A stretch of DNA of 64,000 nt. It comes from Lachnospiraceae bacterium. GTDB lineage: Bacteria; Bacillota_A; Clostridia; Lachnospirales; Lachnospiraceae. Positions 1-8,191 of the stretch are shown piece after piece (positions within the stretch are counted from its first letter, which is position 1; the number at the start of each line of letters is the position of its first letter). The DNA lies in the NCBI GenBank assembly GCA_017464645.1, contig JAFTZF010000001.1, forward strand, positions 3,619 through 67,618, in the 5' to 3' direction. The position numbers and the translations under genes were made by a program. The notes beneath the pieces are model-generated. The model saw only the letters and a list, made by a program, of their open reading frames with translations, had not been told where the DNA came from and did no database searches.

Positions 1-1026
1 TCCAAAGAGGATCTGGCCCGGCTGACCCGGAGAATCTATGAGGCAGGGCAGGCCATGGTGGCGGACGGCTTTTTGCATCCCACCTGCTTTGAGGTGGAGA
101 CGGTTCTGGCGTTTTTATATTTTCAGGAGCAGAAGTGTGACCTGGTGGTGCTGGAGACCGGTATGGGCGGACTTACAGATGCTACCAATGTGGTAAGTAC
201 CACACTGGTCAGCGTGCTGGTATCCATCAGCATGGACCACATGGGGTATCTTGGAGATACATTGGCGGAGATCGCAGCCATGAAGGCGGGTATTATCAAG
301 CCTCGCACAGCGGTGGTCAGTGCTCATCAGCAGAAAGAGGCGGCGCGGGTGATCGCCTGCACTTGTCAGGAGAAAGAGAGCACCTGTTATGAGCTGAACC
401 CGGCGGATATTCGGGATGTGGCCTATGGCTATGAGAAGCAGACCTTTTCCTATAAGCAGCATGAGAATCTGGAGATTTCTCTGGCGGGGGCTTATCAGAT
501 AGAAAATGCGGCTCTGGCTGTGGAAGTGCTGGATACAGTAAGTGGGCTTGGATATCCGGTGCCGGAGGAGGCGCTGCGGGAGGGCCTGAAAAAAACCACC
601 TGGAATGGACGCTTTACCATTGTGGACCGGGAGCCATTGTTTATTGTGGACGGAGCCCACAACCGGGACGCAGCGGACCGGCTGAAGGAAGCCCTGCAGC
701 TGTATTTTAAAGACCGGCGGCTTATTTTTATCATGGGCGTGCTGGCAGATAAAGATTACGAGTATATTGCCAAAGAGCTGGCCCCTTTGGCATCACAGAT
801 AGTTACGATCATGACACCGGATAATCCAAGGGCTCTGCCCGCAGAGGCTTTGGCAGAGACGGTGTCGGCTTACAATCCCAATGTACAGGCGGCAGCGGGC
901 TTACGGGAGGCAGTACAGCTTGCAAGGGCGGCAGCAGGACCTAAGGATGTGATCGTGGCATTTGGTTCACTGTCTTATTTGGGAGAACTCAGCAGATATG
1001 TGAAGGCGGAAGAGGAGAGCGTATGA
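1..1026 (+). CDS. folC: Folylpolyglutamate synthase / dihydrofolate synthase, 5' end outside window
   Basis: Mur-ligase-like enzyme that adds glutamate to folates using ATP in the cytoplasm. The frame is open from base 1, so the true start and the N-terminal P-loop lie upstream; an internal ATG at 55 is not the start. Visible family signatures are ETGMGGLTDATN in the first third and the Mur C-terminal motif IVDGAHN followed by a helix that packs on the ligase domain. About 340 residues remain of a usual 420-440. Its stop overlaps the pheA start (ATGA), so the two are translationally coupled. Confidence 0.93.
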   Translation, partial: SKEDLARLTRRIYEAGQAMVADGFLHPTCFEVETVLAFLYFQEQKCDLVVLETGMGGLTDATNVVSTTLVSVLVSISMDHMGYLGDTLAEIAAMKAGIIKPRTAVVSAHQQKEAARVIACTCQEKESTCYELNPADIRDVAYGYEKQTFSYKQHENLEISLAGAYQIENAALAVEVLDTVSGLGYPVPEEALREGLKKTTWNGRFTIVDREPLFIVDGAHNRDAADRLKEALQLYFKDRRLIFIMGVLADKDYEYIAKELAPLASQIVTIMTPDNPRALPAEALAETVSAYNPNVQAAAGLREAVQLARAAAGPKDVIVAFGSLSYLGELSRYVKAEEESV

Positions 1027-2153
1027 AAGATTTACTGGAGCTTCGAAAAGAGATTGACCGCATTGACCGACAGATGGTAGAGTTGTTCGAGGAGCGGATG
1101 GATGTTTGCCAGCAGGTGGCAGAGTACAAGATTCAGGCGGCTACCAAGGTGCTGGACCGAAAGAGAGAGCAGGAAAAGCTGGAGGCAGTAAAGGCTCTGG
1201 CCCACAATGAATTTAATGCCCACGGTGTGCAGGAGCTGTTTCAGCAGATCATGGCCATGAGCCGCAAGCTGCAGTATCAGCTGCTGGAAGCCCACGGAGC
1301 CAAGGGACGATTCCCCTTTGTGATGGTGGATGAGATCGACCGGAAGGATGTGCGGGTGGTTTACCAGGGCGTGGAGGGGGCCTACAGCCATCAGGCCATG
1401 CAGGAGTATTTCGGAGAGGACGTCAGCTGTTTCCATGTGGACAGCTGGAGAGAAGCCATGGTGGCCATCGAAGAAGGCATGGCTGATTACGCAGTGCTCC
1501 CTATTGAAAATTCCACTGCCGGCATCGTCAGCGATATTTACGATCTGCTGGTAGAATTTGATAATTATATTGTGGCTGAGAAGATCATTACTATCAACCA
1601 CGCGCTCATGGGACTGCCGGAGGCGGAGCTGTCCCACATTCAGACGGTGTACTCTCATCCTCAGGGGCTCATACAGTGTAATCGGTTCTTGAGAGAACAT
1701 CCCGGCTGGAAGCAGATCAGCGAGGCCAATACAGCCCTGGCGGCTCAGAAGGTATTGAAGGACCAGGATAAGAGCCAGGCGGCCATTGCCAGTGTGACGG
1801 CAGCCAAGGTCCATGGGCTGAAGGTTTTGCAGGAGCATGTCAATGACAGTGATACCAATTCCACCCGGTTTATCGTAGTCACCAATCAGAAGATGTATTC
1901 CAGGGACGCAAATAAAGTGAGCATCTGCTTTGAGCTGCCTCACGAAAGCGGAAGTCTGTACAATGTACTGTCCCACTTCATCTACAATGGGCTGAACATG
2001 AGCAGGATCGAGTCCCGGCCCATCACCGGCCGCAACTGGGAATATCACTTCTTTGTGGATTTTGAAGGGAATTTAAATGATAGTGCTGTGAAAAATGCTC
2101 TGCGCGGTATCAAGGAAGAAGCACTGAATTTGAAGATATTAGGCAATTATTAA
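1023..2153 (+). CDS. pheA: Chorismate mutase / prephenate dehydratase (P-protein)
   Basis: Bifunctional phenylalanine-branch enzyme, 376 residues: chorismate to prephenate to phenylpyruvate. The AroQ-type mutase helices occupy about residues 1-90, with the usual Arg/Lys pattern. The dehydratase domain starts near 108 and carries PIENSTAG and the catalytic STRF motif. The C-terminal ACT domain has ESGSLYNVL and IESRP, the phenylalanine-sensing signatures, so feedback inhibition by phenylalanine is expected. It overlaps folC by 4 bases and is followed after 12 bases by a DegV gene. Confidence 0.96.
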   Translation: MKDLLELRKEIDRIDRQMVELFEERMDVCQQVAEYKIQAATKVLDRKREQEKLEAVKALAHNEFNAHGVQELFQQIMAMSRKLQYQLLEAHGAKGRFPFVMVDEIDRKDVRVVYQGVEGAYSHQAMQEYFGEDVSCFHVDSWREAMVAIEEGMADYAVLPIENSTAGIVSDIYDLLVEFDNYIVAEKIITINHALMGLPEAELSHIQTVYSHPQGLIQCNRFLREHPGWKQISEANTALAAQKVLKDQDKSQAAIASVTAAKVHGLKVLQEHVNDSDTNSTRFIVVTNQKMYSRDANKVSICFELPHESGSLYNVLSHFIYNGLNMSRIESRPITGRNWEYHFFVDFEGNLNDSAVKNALRGIKEEALNLKILGNY

Positions 2154-2165
2154 GGAGGAGACGCA

Positions 2166-3029
2166 ATGAGTAAGTTTATTATCACTACAGACACAACAGC
2201 AGATTTACCTGAGGAATATTTAAAGGAGCATGGTCTGGGCCTTATGTCTCTGGGTTATATTATCGAGGGGGAAAGCTATGACTGGGAGAACCCGCTTCCG
2301 GTGGAAGAGTTTTATGCAAAGATGCGAAATGGTTCCATGCCTACCACTTCCCAGGTAAACCCGGACGGAGCAAAAGAAGTGTTCCTGAAATATCTGGATC
2401 AGGGTCTGGATATTCTTCACATTGCATTTTCCTCCGGACTTTCCGGCACTTACAGTAGTACGGTAATTGCGGCAGAGGAGCTGAAAGAAGAGCGCCCCGA
2501 GCGCAAGATCATCGTAGTGGATTCCCTGTGCGCTTCTCTGGGAGAGGGCCTGCTGGTACATAAGGCAGTACAGCTGAAAGAGGCAGGTAAGAGCCTGGAA
2601 GAAGTAGCTAAGTGGGTAGAGGATCACAAGATGGAGATCTGCCACAACTTTACCGTAAATGATCTGTTCCATCTGCATCGGGGCGGCCGTGTTTCCAAGG
2701 CTACTGCGATTCTGGGAACCATGATCAATATTAAGCCGGTGCTTCATGTGGATGACGAGGGACATCTGGTGGCTCTCAGCAAGGTCAGAGGCCGCAAGAA
2801 ATCCCTAAATGCTCTGGTGGACCGCATGGCAGAACAGACCAAGGGCTTTGAAAATGATGTGGTATATATTTCCCACGGGGATTGTCTGGAAGATGCCCAG
2901 TATGTGGCAGATCAGATACGGGAGCGCTTTGGCATTGCCAATATTCTGATCAATTACGTAGGTCCCACCATCGGAGCTCACTCCGGCCCGGGCACAGTAG
3001 CTCTGTTTTTCATGGGTCAGCCCAGATAA
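2166..3029 (+). CDS. DegV family fatty-acid-binding protein
   Basis: DegV/FakB-type protein, 287 residues, expected to bind a fatty acid and present it to a fatty-acid kinase for phospholipid synthesis. The start TTTDTTADLP, the GLSGTYSS Ser loop and the NDLFHLHRGGRVS motif are typical of the family, and the length is normal. AAGGAGG lies 6 bases before the ATG. It follows pheA closely and is probably cotranscribed, though no metabolic link to phenylalanine synthesis is visible. The lipid bound cannot be told from sequence. Confidence 0.93.
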   Translation: MSKFIITTDTTADLPEEYLKEHGLGLMSLGYIIEGESYDWENPLPVEEFYAKMRNGSMPTTSQVNPDGAKEVFLKYLDQGLDILHIAFSSGLSGTYSSTVIAAEELKEERPERKIIVVDSLCASLGEGLLVHKAVQLKEAGKSLEEVAKWVEDHKMEICHNFTVNDLFHLHRGGRVSKATAILGTMINIKPVLHVDDEGHLVALSKVRGRKKSLNALVDRMAEQTKGFENDVVYISHGDCLEDAQYVADQIRERFGIANILINYVGPTIGAHSGPGTVALFFMGQPR

Positions 3030-3097
3030 GAAAGCTGGCTGTGAATGATGTTGCACACTGCCGCATAAGCTGATAAAAAGGCTTGAGGCAGGCAGCT

Positions 3098-4210
3098 ATG
3101 ACAGGGCAGAAGCAGAAGAGCAAAGAACAGATTTTAAAGGGAAGCGGAGCCATATTGGCATTTTTTATCGGCTCCGGCTTTGCCAGCGGACAGGAGGTCC
3201 TGCAATTTTTTGGAGCATATGGAACAGGGAGAGGCATGCTTGGCATGGGCCTTTCCCTGTTTTTGTTATTTTTGTGTATCCGCCGGGTGCTAAAGGATGG
3301 CGTCCGGCTGGCCTATGAGGACACGTCTCAGATTTTCTCCTATTACTGTGGACCGTATCTGGGCCTCTTCTTCAAATGGATGACGCCGGTCTTCCTGTTC
3401 CTATCCTATAGTGTCATGTTATCCGGCAGCGGCGCTCTTCTGCAGGAATATTTCGGCTGTCAGCCCCAGACCGGCCGCCTGGTCATGCTGGTGCTGTCTC
3501 TGGGAACCGTGCTGTTGGGCTTAAGTCGTCTGACAGATATCATGGGTTTTCTGGGGCCTCTGATTGTGGCCCTGGTCTTTGCCCTGGGCGGCATCTGCAC
3601 CTGGCAAAGTTCAGGTAATGTGTGGCGCACAGCCGAAGACGTGCAGGCAGCAGGGATTCTGGGAACTGCCGGCAGCTGGTGGCTGTCAGCCGTGCTTTAT
3701 ACCGGCTTTTCCGCCATGATATCCCTACCGTTTTTAAGCGGACTCGGGCAGCAGCTGAAAGAGGACCGGGTGCGGAGCCTTTGCGCAGGCTTTAGCAGCG
3801 GCGCCTTTTTGGCAGGAGCAGCCCTTCTGTGCTTGGGGATGCTGGCCAACCTGGAACAAATCGCAGATAAGGGCGTACCGGCCGTTTTTGTGGCGGAACA
3901 GATCCTGCCCGGGGCAGGGCTTTTATTCGCAGCGGTCATGTTTGCCGGCATCTACACCACGGCCGTTCCCATGCTTTGGACGGTGTGCAACAAAATAGCC
4001 CCAAAGGAGCACAGCCTTCGATTTCGGGCGGTGGCCTTTGGAGCCTCTTTGGCAGCCTATTTGTGGGGCGGTGCAGATTTCTCCTTCCTGGTGGGAACCG
4101 TTTACCCGTATATCGGATATTTTGGGATCGCAGTCATGATGTGTATGGTGGCGAAAGGATTCAAGATGAAGCACGGAAAAGAAACAAAAAACGCCTCTGC
4201 TGAAAAGTAA
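3098..4210 (+). CDS. YkvI-like polytopic membrane protein
   Basis: About 370 residues with roughly ten hydrophobic helices. The N-terminal segment GSGAILAFFIGSGFASGQE, with small residues breaking the first helix, is typical of the YkvI family (APC-fold-like). Transport function is likely but the substrate is unknown. I chose ATG 3098, which has GAGG nine bases upstream; an in-frame TTG at 3083 with AAAAGG in front is the alternative. It ends a run of co-directional genes and meets sod tail to tail across a long hairpin. Confidence 0.82.
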   Translation: MTGQKQKSKEQILKGSGAILAFFIGSGFASGQEVLQFFGAYGTGRGMLGMGLSLFLLFLCIRRVLKDGVRLAYEDTSQIFSYYCGPYLGLFFKWMTPVFLFLSYSVMLSGSGALLQEYFGCQPQTGRLVMLVLSLGTVLLGLSRLTDIMGFLGPLIVALVFALGGICTWQSSGNVWRTAEDVQAAGILGTAGSWWLSAVLYTGFSAMISLPFLSGLGQQLKEDRVRSLCAGFSSGAFLAGAALLCLGMLANLEQIADKGVPAVFVAEQILPGAGLLFAAVMFAGIYTTAVPMLWTVCNKIAPKEHSLRFRAVAFGASLAAYLWGGADFSFLVGTVYPYIGYFGIAVMMCMVAKGFKMKHGKETKNASAEK

Positions 4211-4213
4211 ATG

Positions 4214-4276
4214 GTCAGGACTTTCTAACATCCAGTCGTCGCAGAAGATGAGGACGACGGATGCAGAAATCCTGAC
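4214..4276. repeat. Long imperfect inverted repeat between convergent genes
   Basis: The stem is built of GTCAGGA/TCCTGAC, TTTCT/AGAAA, ATCC/GGAT and GTCGTC/GACGAC, about 22 pairs with small bulges around a 12-base loop. It fills the space between the ykvI-like and sod stop codons. Neither strand has a clear T-run after the stem, so a simple intrinsic terminator is not obvious. Confidence 0.7.
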
Positions 4277-4285
4277 GAACTACTT

Positions 4286-4945
4286 TTATGCAGACGCATT
4301 TTGCAGGGCAATGGATAGCAGCGCCTCCTGATACCGCCGGTTCACTTCTTCCCAATGGACCAGAGAGTACCAGTTGTGGATATAGTTGATCTTCCGGTTC
4401 TGGTGCTTCAGATAGTAGGCATGCTCCCACAGATCCAGATTCAGCAGGGGATAGAGCTCCTTGGAAAGGGGAGTATCCTGATTGGGCAGGGGCACGATGG
4501 CCAGCTTTCCACGATGGTCCGATACCAGCCACAGATAGCCGGAACCAAACAGGGTCATAGCCATATCAAAGAAAGCGCCCTTAAAAGCCTCCAGATCTCT
4601 AAAATCCAATAACAGGGCTTCCTTTAATTTTCCCATGGGTTCCATGGGAGTAGGAGTCAGACTCTCGAAATAAAGTTCGTGGTTGTACACCCCGCCTCCG
4701 TTCTTTCGTACCGCGTCCCGCAGCTCTGCCGGCAGCTCCTGCAGGTGCAAAAGCAGACGTTCCAAGCTCCAGGAGTGATATTCGGGATAAGGCTCCAGCG
4801 CCTGGTTCAGATTATTTATGTAGGCCCGTAAATGCTTGTCATGGTGAAAATACATGGTTTCCATGTCAATCTTTGGCTCCAGCGCATCATAGAGATAGGG
4901 AAGCGGCTGCAATTCAAAGGGATAATGTTGTATCAATGGATTCAC
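4286..4945 (-). CDS. Superoxide dismutase, Fe/Mn family (Mn-type residues)
   Basis: Cytoplasmic enzyme that dismutates superoxide, 219 residues. Metal ligands are visible as His34 (MYFHHDKH), the His of YNHELYF, and Asp and His of DLWEHAYY. The segment NQDTPL has Gln where Mn enzymes do, and Gly precedes the second His region instead of the Gln of Fe enzymes, so Mn or cambialistic use is likely. The ATG is preceded by AGGAGGTGA. It lies near the thioredoxin/rubredoxin/flavodiiron block, but I see no copy of that block's palindrome upstream of it. Confidence 0.92.
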   Translation of the reverse strand: MNPLIQHYPFELQPLPYLYDALEPKIDMETMYFHHDKHLRAYINNLNQALEPYPEYHSWSLERLLLHLQELPAELRDAVRKNGGGVYNHELYFESLTPTPMEPMGKLKEALLLDFRDLEAFKGAFFDMAMTLFGSGYLWLVSDHRGKLAIVPLPNQDTPLSKELYPLLNLDLWEHAYYLKHQNRKINYIHNWYSLVHWEEVNRRYQEALLSIALQNASA

Positions 4946-5034
4946 CTCCTATAGATTAATATATGTCCCACCGGGCGAATTATGCCAAGATTTGATAATT
5001 GTTCGAAAAATTTGAAAAATTTTAAAATTAGGGC

Positions 5035-5064
5035 TTTACTTTTTGCAAGGACCTGTGGTATACT
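5035..5064 (+). promoter_or_regulatory. Promoter of tRNA-Pro
   Basis: TTTACT and TATACT separated by 18 bases, ending 11 bases before the tRNA. A good match to a housekeeping sigma-A promoter. Confidence 0.7.
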
Positions 5065-5075
5065 AACTTTTGCAC

Positions 5076-5149
5076 CGGAGTATGGCGTAGCTTGGTAGCG
5101 CGCTCGGCTGGGGGCCGAGAGGTCGCAGGTTCAAATCCTGTTACTCCGA
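5076..5149 (+). tRNA. tRNA-Pro (anticodon GGG)
   Basis: A full 74-base cloverleaf. The acceptor arms CGGAGTA and TACTCCG pair perfectly. The anticodon stem CTCGG/CCGAG holds the loop CTGGGGG, giving anticodon GGG, which reads CCC/CCU. The T-arm carries GGTTCAAATCC and the discriminator base is A. The 3' CCA is not encoded. A promoter lies just upstream and an intrinsic terminator follows after about 10 bases, so it is a single-gene unit. Confidence 0.97.
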
Positions 5150-5159
5150 CTGATATAGA

Positions 5160-5191
5160 AATCCTGTTGATGTTTGTCAACAGGATTTTTT
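5160..5191 (+). terminator. Intrinsic terminator of tRNA-Pro
   Basis: An 11-bp perfect stem AATCCTGTTGA/TCAACAGGATT with a 6-base loop, followed by a T-run. Confidence 0.9.
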
Positions 5192-5299
5192 GACTTTATT
5201 AGGAAGTTTCTGTAGGGAAAGCGAATATGCTGTATGTTGTTTCGCTAAGCCTCAAGTAATTCACATAAAACGTGTGCTGGTTCAGATGTCTGGGGGAGC

Positions 5300-5328
5300 T
5301 TGCTTTCTGACTTTTAACATAGTACAAT
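5300..5328 (+). promoter_or_regulatory. Promoter for the 5409 gene
   Basis: TTGCTT, a 17-base spacer, then TACAAT. The predicted start is near 5335, giving a leader of about 75 bases. Confidence 0.6.
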
Positions 5329-5408
5329 AAAATTGATTTATAGAAAAAGAAACATCAGGAGGAATATAATTCCTATCACTGGAGAAAGTCTCTATGGAGG
5401 TGGCAACG

Positions 5409-6377
5409 ATGAGTTGGTTTTCTTTTTTTGTAGAGTTTGTTATTGAGGAATTTTTCGACGGATGGTTCTGTCTGATGAAATGGATTGTTCCGGAACAAGT
5501 GTTAAGTAGAAAGTGCCAAAAAGTATGTAAGGTGTTAGTAGGCCTTTTTAGTTCTTTACTATTGCTTTCTATGGTTTTGGGAGTATGCGCAATGCTTTCA
5601 GATGATGCATATACAAAAGCAACAGGCCAATACATGCTTTTTGCTCCTATGGCTATCAGTGCGATACAAATACTTTTGGGGCTTGTGGTTCATAGACTTA
5701 CTGGCCGAAAACAGTTTAAAACCATAGATTCCAAGAATGCAGATATGATCGTTACCGTAACAAATGGCCGATGCACAAAAATTTCTTTTGAAAAAGATTA
5801 TAAGGGCAAGGCTGTTATAAAAGAGAACTGCAGGGCCACCGTTTGTTTTCGGACTTTTGACGGAAAAGACATCGCCCATGAGCAATCGAGCCGTTGTTAC
5901 GCCAAGTTTACTTTGCCCGGAAGTTTCCCCCATACGCTTTGGAAGGGACGGAAAATAGAGTTGTATGAAGATAAATTTAGGGTTGGTACAATGGTCATTG
6001 AAGAAATCCTGAACTCAGCCCTTGATCGAAATGCTGAATTTAAAGACAGAGAAGATATTTTGATGGATCCTATAATATTGAACATTGCGTTGAAGAGATC
6101 TTTGGAGTGGGGCAGAAAGTTTGGCATGCCACTGGACAACAAGATCATGAGATCTATAAAAAATCTCTCCGGTAATGATATAGAGAAATTAGCAAACTAT
6201 ATTACGCAGGTTCAAGAGGATATTATATGGAAAATCTACTATCCCCAATGGGATGCCCAAAATGAGAAGGTAACGATTGATGGAGAAAGAGTAACGGCAG
6301 AAAAATATCCATGGATCGATAAATCAAATTTGGCTACCTTAAGTGCCCAAGGGACATATTATGCTTGGCACGGATAA
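5409..6377 (+). CDS. Membrane-anchored protein of unknown function
   Basis: I do not recognise this 322-residue protein. Two hydrophobic helices lie at about residues 40-65 and 75-98, followed by a soluble basic region of about 220 residues that probably faces the cytoplasm. ATG 5409 is preferred because GGAGGTGG lies 5 bases before it; the ATG at 5394 is upstream of that site. It has its own promoter and terminator, so it is monocistronic. The AT-rich codon use differs from the housekeeping genes on both sides, which suggests accessory origin. Confidence 0.75.
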   Translation: MSWFSFFVEFVIEEFFDGWFCLMKWIVPEQVLSRKCQKVCKVLVGLFSSLLLLSMVLGVCAMLSDDAYTKATGQYMLFAPMAISAIQILLGLVVHRLTGRKQFKTIDSKNADMIVTVTNGRCTKISFEKDYKGKAVIKENCRATVCFRTFDGKDIAHEQSSRCYAKFTLPGSFPHTLWKGRKIELYEDKFRVGTMVIEEILNSALDRNAEFKDREDILMDPIILNIALKRSLEWGRKFGMPLDNKIMRSIKNLSGNDIEKLANYITQVQEDIIWKIYYPQWDAQNEKVTIDGERVTAEKYPWIDKSNLATLSAQGTYYAWHG

Positions 6378-6383
6378 AAAGTA

Positions 6384-6422
6384 AAAAGGATTTCGACTTC
6401 ATCAGAAGCCGGAATCTTTTTT
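6384..6422 (+). terminator. Intrinsic terminator after the 5409 gene
   Basis: Stem around AAGGATTTCGACTTC and GAAGCCGGAATCTT with one mismatch and one G-T pair, four-base loop, followed by six T. Confidence 0.75.
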
Positions 6423-6465
6423 GTGGGAAAATCGCAGATTCTACCAAAAAGAGATATGGATTTGG

Positions 6466-6493
6466 TTGATAGAGAGAACAAATATGATATAAT
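6466..6493 (+). promoter_or_regulatory. Promoter of the XRE-regulator gene
   Basis: TTGATA, a 16-base spacer, then a perfect TATAAT with a TG two bases upstream (extended -10). Confidence 0.72.
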
Positions 6494-6524
6494 TTAAGTA
6501 ATCCCTTATAGGAGGTGACACAGG

Positions 6525-7475
6525 ATGAATGACTATACTTTCGGAAATTTCCTCTATTCCTTACGAATAGAAAAAGGCTTATCCCAGGTACAACTGGGTG
6601 AAATGCTTGGTGTTACCAACAAAGCAGTCTCCAAGTGGGAAACGGGAACGACAAAACCAAGCACTGATTTGTTGCCCAAGATTGCAGATATCTTTGGGGT
6701 CACGGTGGAAGAGTTGTTCGCGGCCAGAAGGCTGGAGAGAGACACAGAACTTGCAAATATCAAGATGTATCTGATTTCTCAAAAGCGAAGATATGCGGTT
6801 CTTACATCGGCGTTCTTGGCTGTTTCCTGCATGCTTCCGTTTTTGTTAATAGAATTTGTGGGTATTGTTGAGACATGGCAATTTTCGGATGAAGTGGCGG
6901 GGCCTTTAGCTGTATTGTTTTTTATGGTTGCGTTTATTGCTTCACTGGTTAGTTGTATTGTGTACCGACATAGTTTTCATACTACCCTGGTTGTGGAAGG
7001 AGAGTTGTGCAGTGATACTCTTGCCCGGAGAATTAAGCGGGGGAAGCTGACCTTAGGAATGGTCTGTGGGAGCTGGCTGCTTTTGTTTTTGATTACTGCG
7101 GTGATCGGTTTTGCAGTACCCGATAAAACCCAGGTACTCTGGATTCTGTGTGCAGTCCTTATATGGGGGTTCATACTGATCTTGGGCAGCACAATTTTTC
7201 TGGAGCGTGTAAAACGTCTGCTAAATATCAAATCTGAAAAAAATACTGCACCGCAGCCAAAAAGAATTCGATTTTCAGAATTGCCCCGGCGGGAAAAGAT
7301 CTGGTGCATTGGGATGTTTGTGCTTGCTCTGATTTTCTTTGGATTACGCCTTATAAATAGCTCCAATCTGCTTTGGAGGATTATCACAGATGTGGCTGCA
7401 TGGATTTTCTATTTTACAGGTTGGGGTCTTTTGAAACGAGGGAAAAATTTCCTTAAACCAGACGGAAAGGAATAG
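6525..7475 (+). CDS. XRE-family regulator fused to a membrane domain
   Basis: 316 residues. An XRE helix-turn-helix fills about residues 8-65 (LSQVQLGEMLGVTNKAVSKWE with KPSTDLLPKIADIFGVTVEEL). A hydrophobic region with five to six membrane helices follows from about residue 85 to the C-terminus. This makes a membrane-tethered DNA-binding protein; the signal and targets are unknown. AGGAGGTGA precedes the ATG at 9 bases, and a strong promoter lies 30 bases upstream. The next gene encodes another small membrane protein and may be cotranscribed. Confidence 0.88.
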   Translation: MNDYTFGNFLYSLRIEKGLSQVQLGEMLGVTNKAVSKWETGTTKPSTDLLPKIADIFGVTVEELFAARRLERDTELANIKMYLISQKRRYAVLTSAFLAVSCMLPFLLIEFVGIVETWQFSDEVAGPLAVLFFMVAFIASLVSCIVYRHSFHTTLVVEGELCSDTLARRIKRGKLTLGMVCGSWLLLFLITAVIGFAVPDKTQVLWILCAVLIWGFILILGSTIFLERVKRLLNIKSEKNTAPQPKRIRFSELPRREKIWCIGMFVLALIFFGLRLINSSNLLWRIITDVAAWIFYFTGWGLLKRGKNFLKPDGKE

Positions 7476-7561
7476 GCATAAAAAGAGGGGCTTTTTATAA
7501 AATCTACTATGAGAGAACCAACAGAATTTTTTCAGACCACATCCTTTGGGATGGAAAAGAC

Positions 7562-8104
7562 GTGGAAATAGCGTGGAGAAAAGGACAGCAGAAGACCTCG
7601 AAAGTTGGACGAAAGATTTTTCTGGTGTTCCAATATCTGCTGCTTTTAGGCTGCTGGATTCCAATGCTGTTTAATGAAAACGGGTGGAAGTGGACTGTTT
7701 TCGGAATCTTGGACTCTTTCTTGATTTCTTTGATCACAGATTTTTCAATGATCAGGATTGAGATTTTCTACCATCTGTATAAACGGGACAATCTTTATTG
7801 CAATCTTCTGTATAAGGCTTTTCTGGGGGATTTGAATGAGTTCTTGGCTGCACTTGCGAAAAAGACAAAAAAGCATATAACCGGGTATGTTCGTAAAGAC
7901 GGGAGGATGCTTTGGGCAAGATACATTGTCGTTTGCAGGCAGAGAAGCAATCAGGTGTTTTTAACGATTCGCCCAAATGGTGTAGTGGTTGAAGTTAATA
8001 AGATTACATACAGAATCCATGATCCGGCTCTTTCCATTGATATGTTGGAAGATAAAATTTCCGATATTCTCTCTAAGGAACTTACTGTGTCTAATAGTAA
8101 ATAG
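7562..8104 (+). CDS. Small membrane protein of unknown function
   Basis: 180 residues if translation starts at GTG 7562, which has only a weak GGGATGG upstream; the frame is open further up without a better start, so the N-terminus is uncertain. Two hydrophobic helices lie at about residues 20-38 and 45-63. A basic soluble tail with a beta-rich segment follows. It lies 86 bases after the XRE-membrane regulator on the same strand and shares the downstream terminator, so the two may form an accessory pair. No family recognised. Confidence 0.6.
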   Translation: MEIAWRKGQQKTSKVGRKIFLVFQYLLLLGCWIPMLFNENGWKWTVFGILDSFLISLITDFSMIRIEIFYHLYKRDNLYCNLLYKAFLGDLNEFLAALAKKTKKHITGYVRKDGRMLWARYIVVCRQRSNQVFLTIRPNGVVVEVNKITYRIHDPALSIDMLEDKISDILSKELTVSNSK

Positions 8105-8144
8105 CACAAGCCACCAAATTTATTATGAATACTTACACCAACAA

Positions 8145-8186
8145 AAACCCTTGGAATTCCAATAGATGTTGAAAATCCAAGGGTTT
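8145..8186. terminator. Bidirectional terminator between the 7562 gene and trxB
   Basis: AAACCCTTGGA and TCCAAGGGTTT form a stem between two convergent stop codons, with A/T-rich flanks on both sides. Confidence 0.75.
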
Positions 8187-8191
8187 ATTTC

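Noticed and set aside
1032..2048. 338-residue open frame on the minus strand inside pheA
   Set aside because: It lies fully under a clear pheA gene and shows no motif; an antisense shadow of GC-rich codons.
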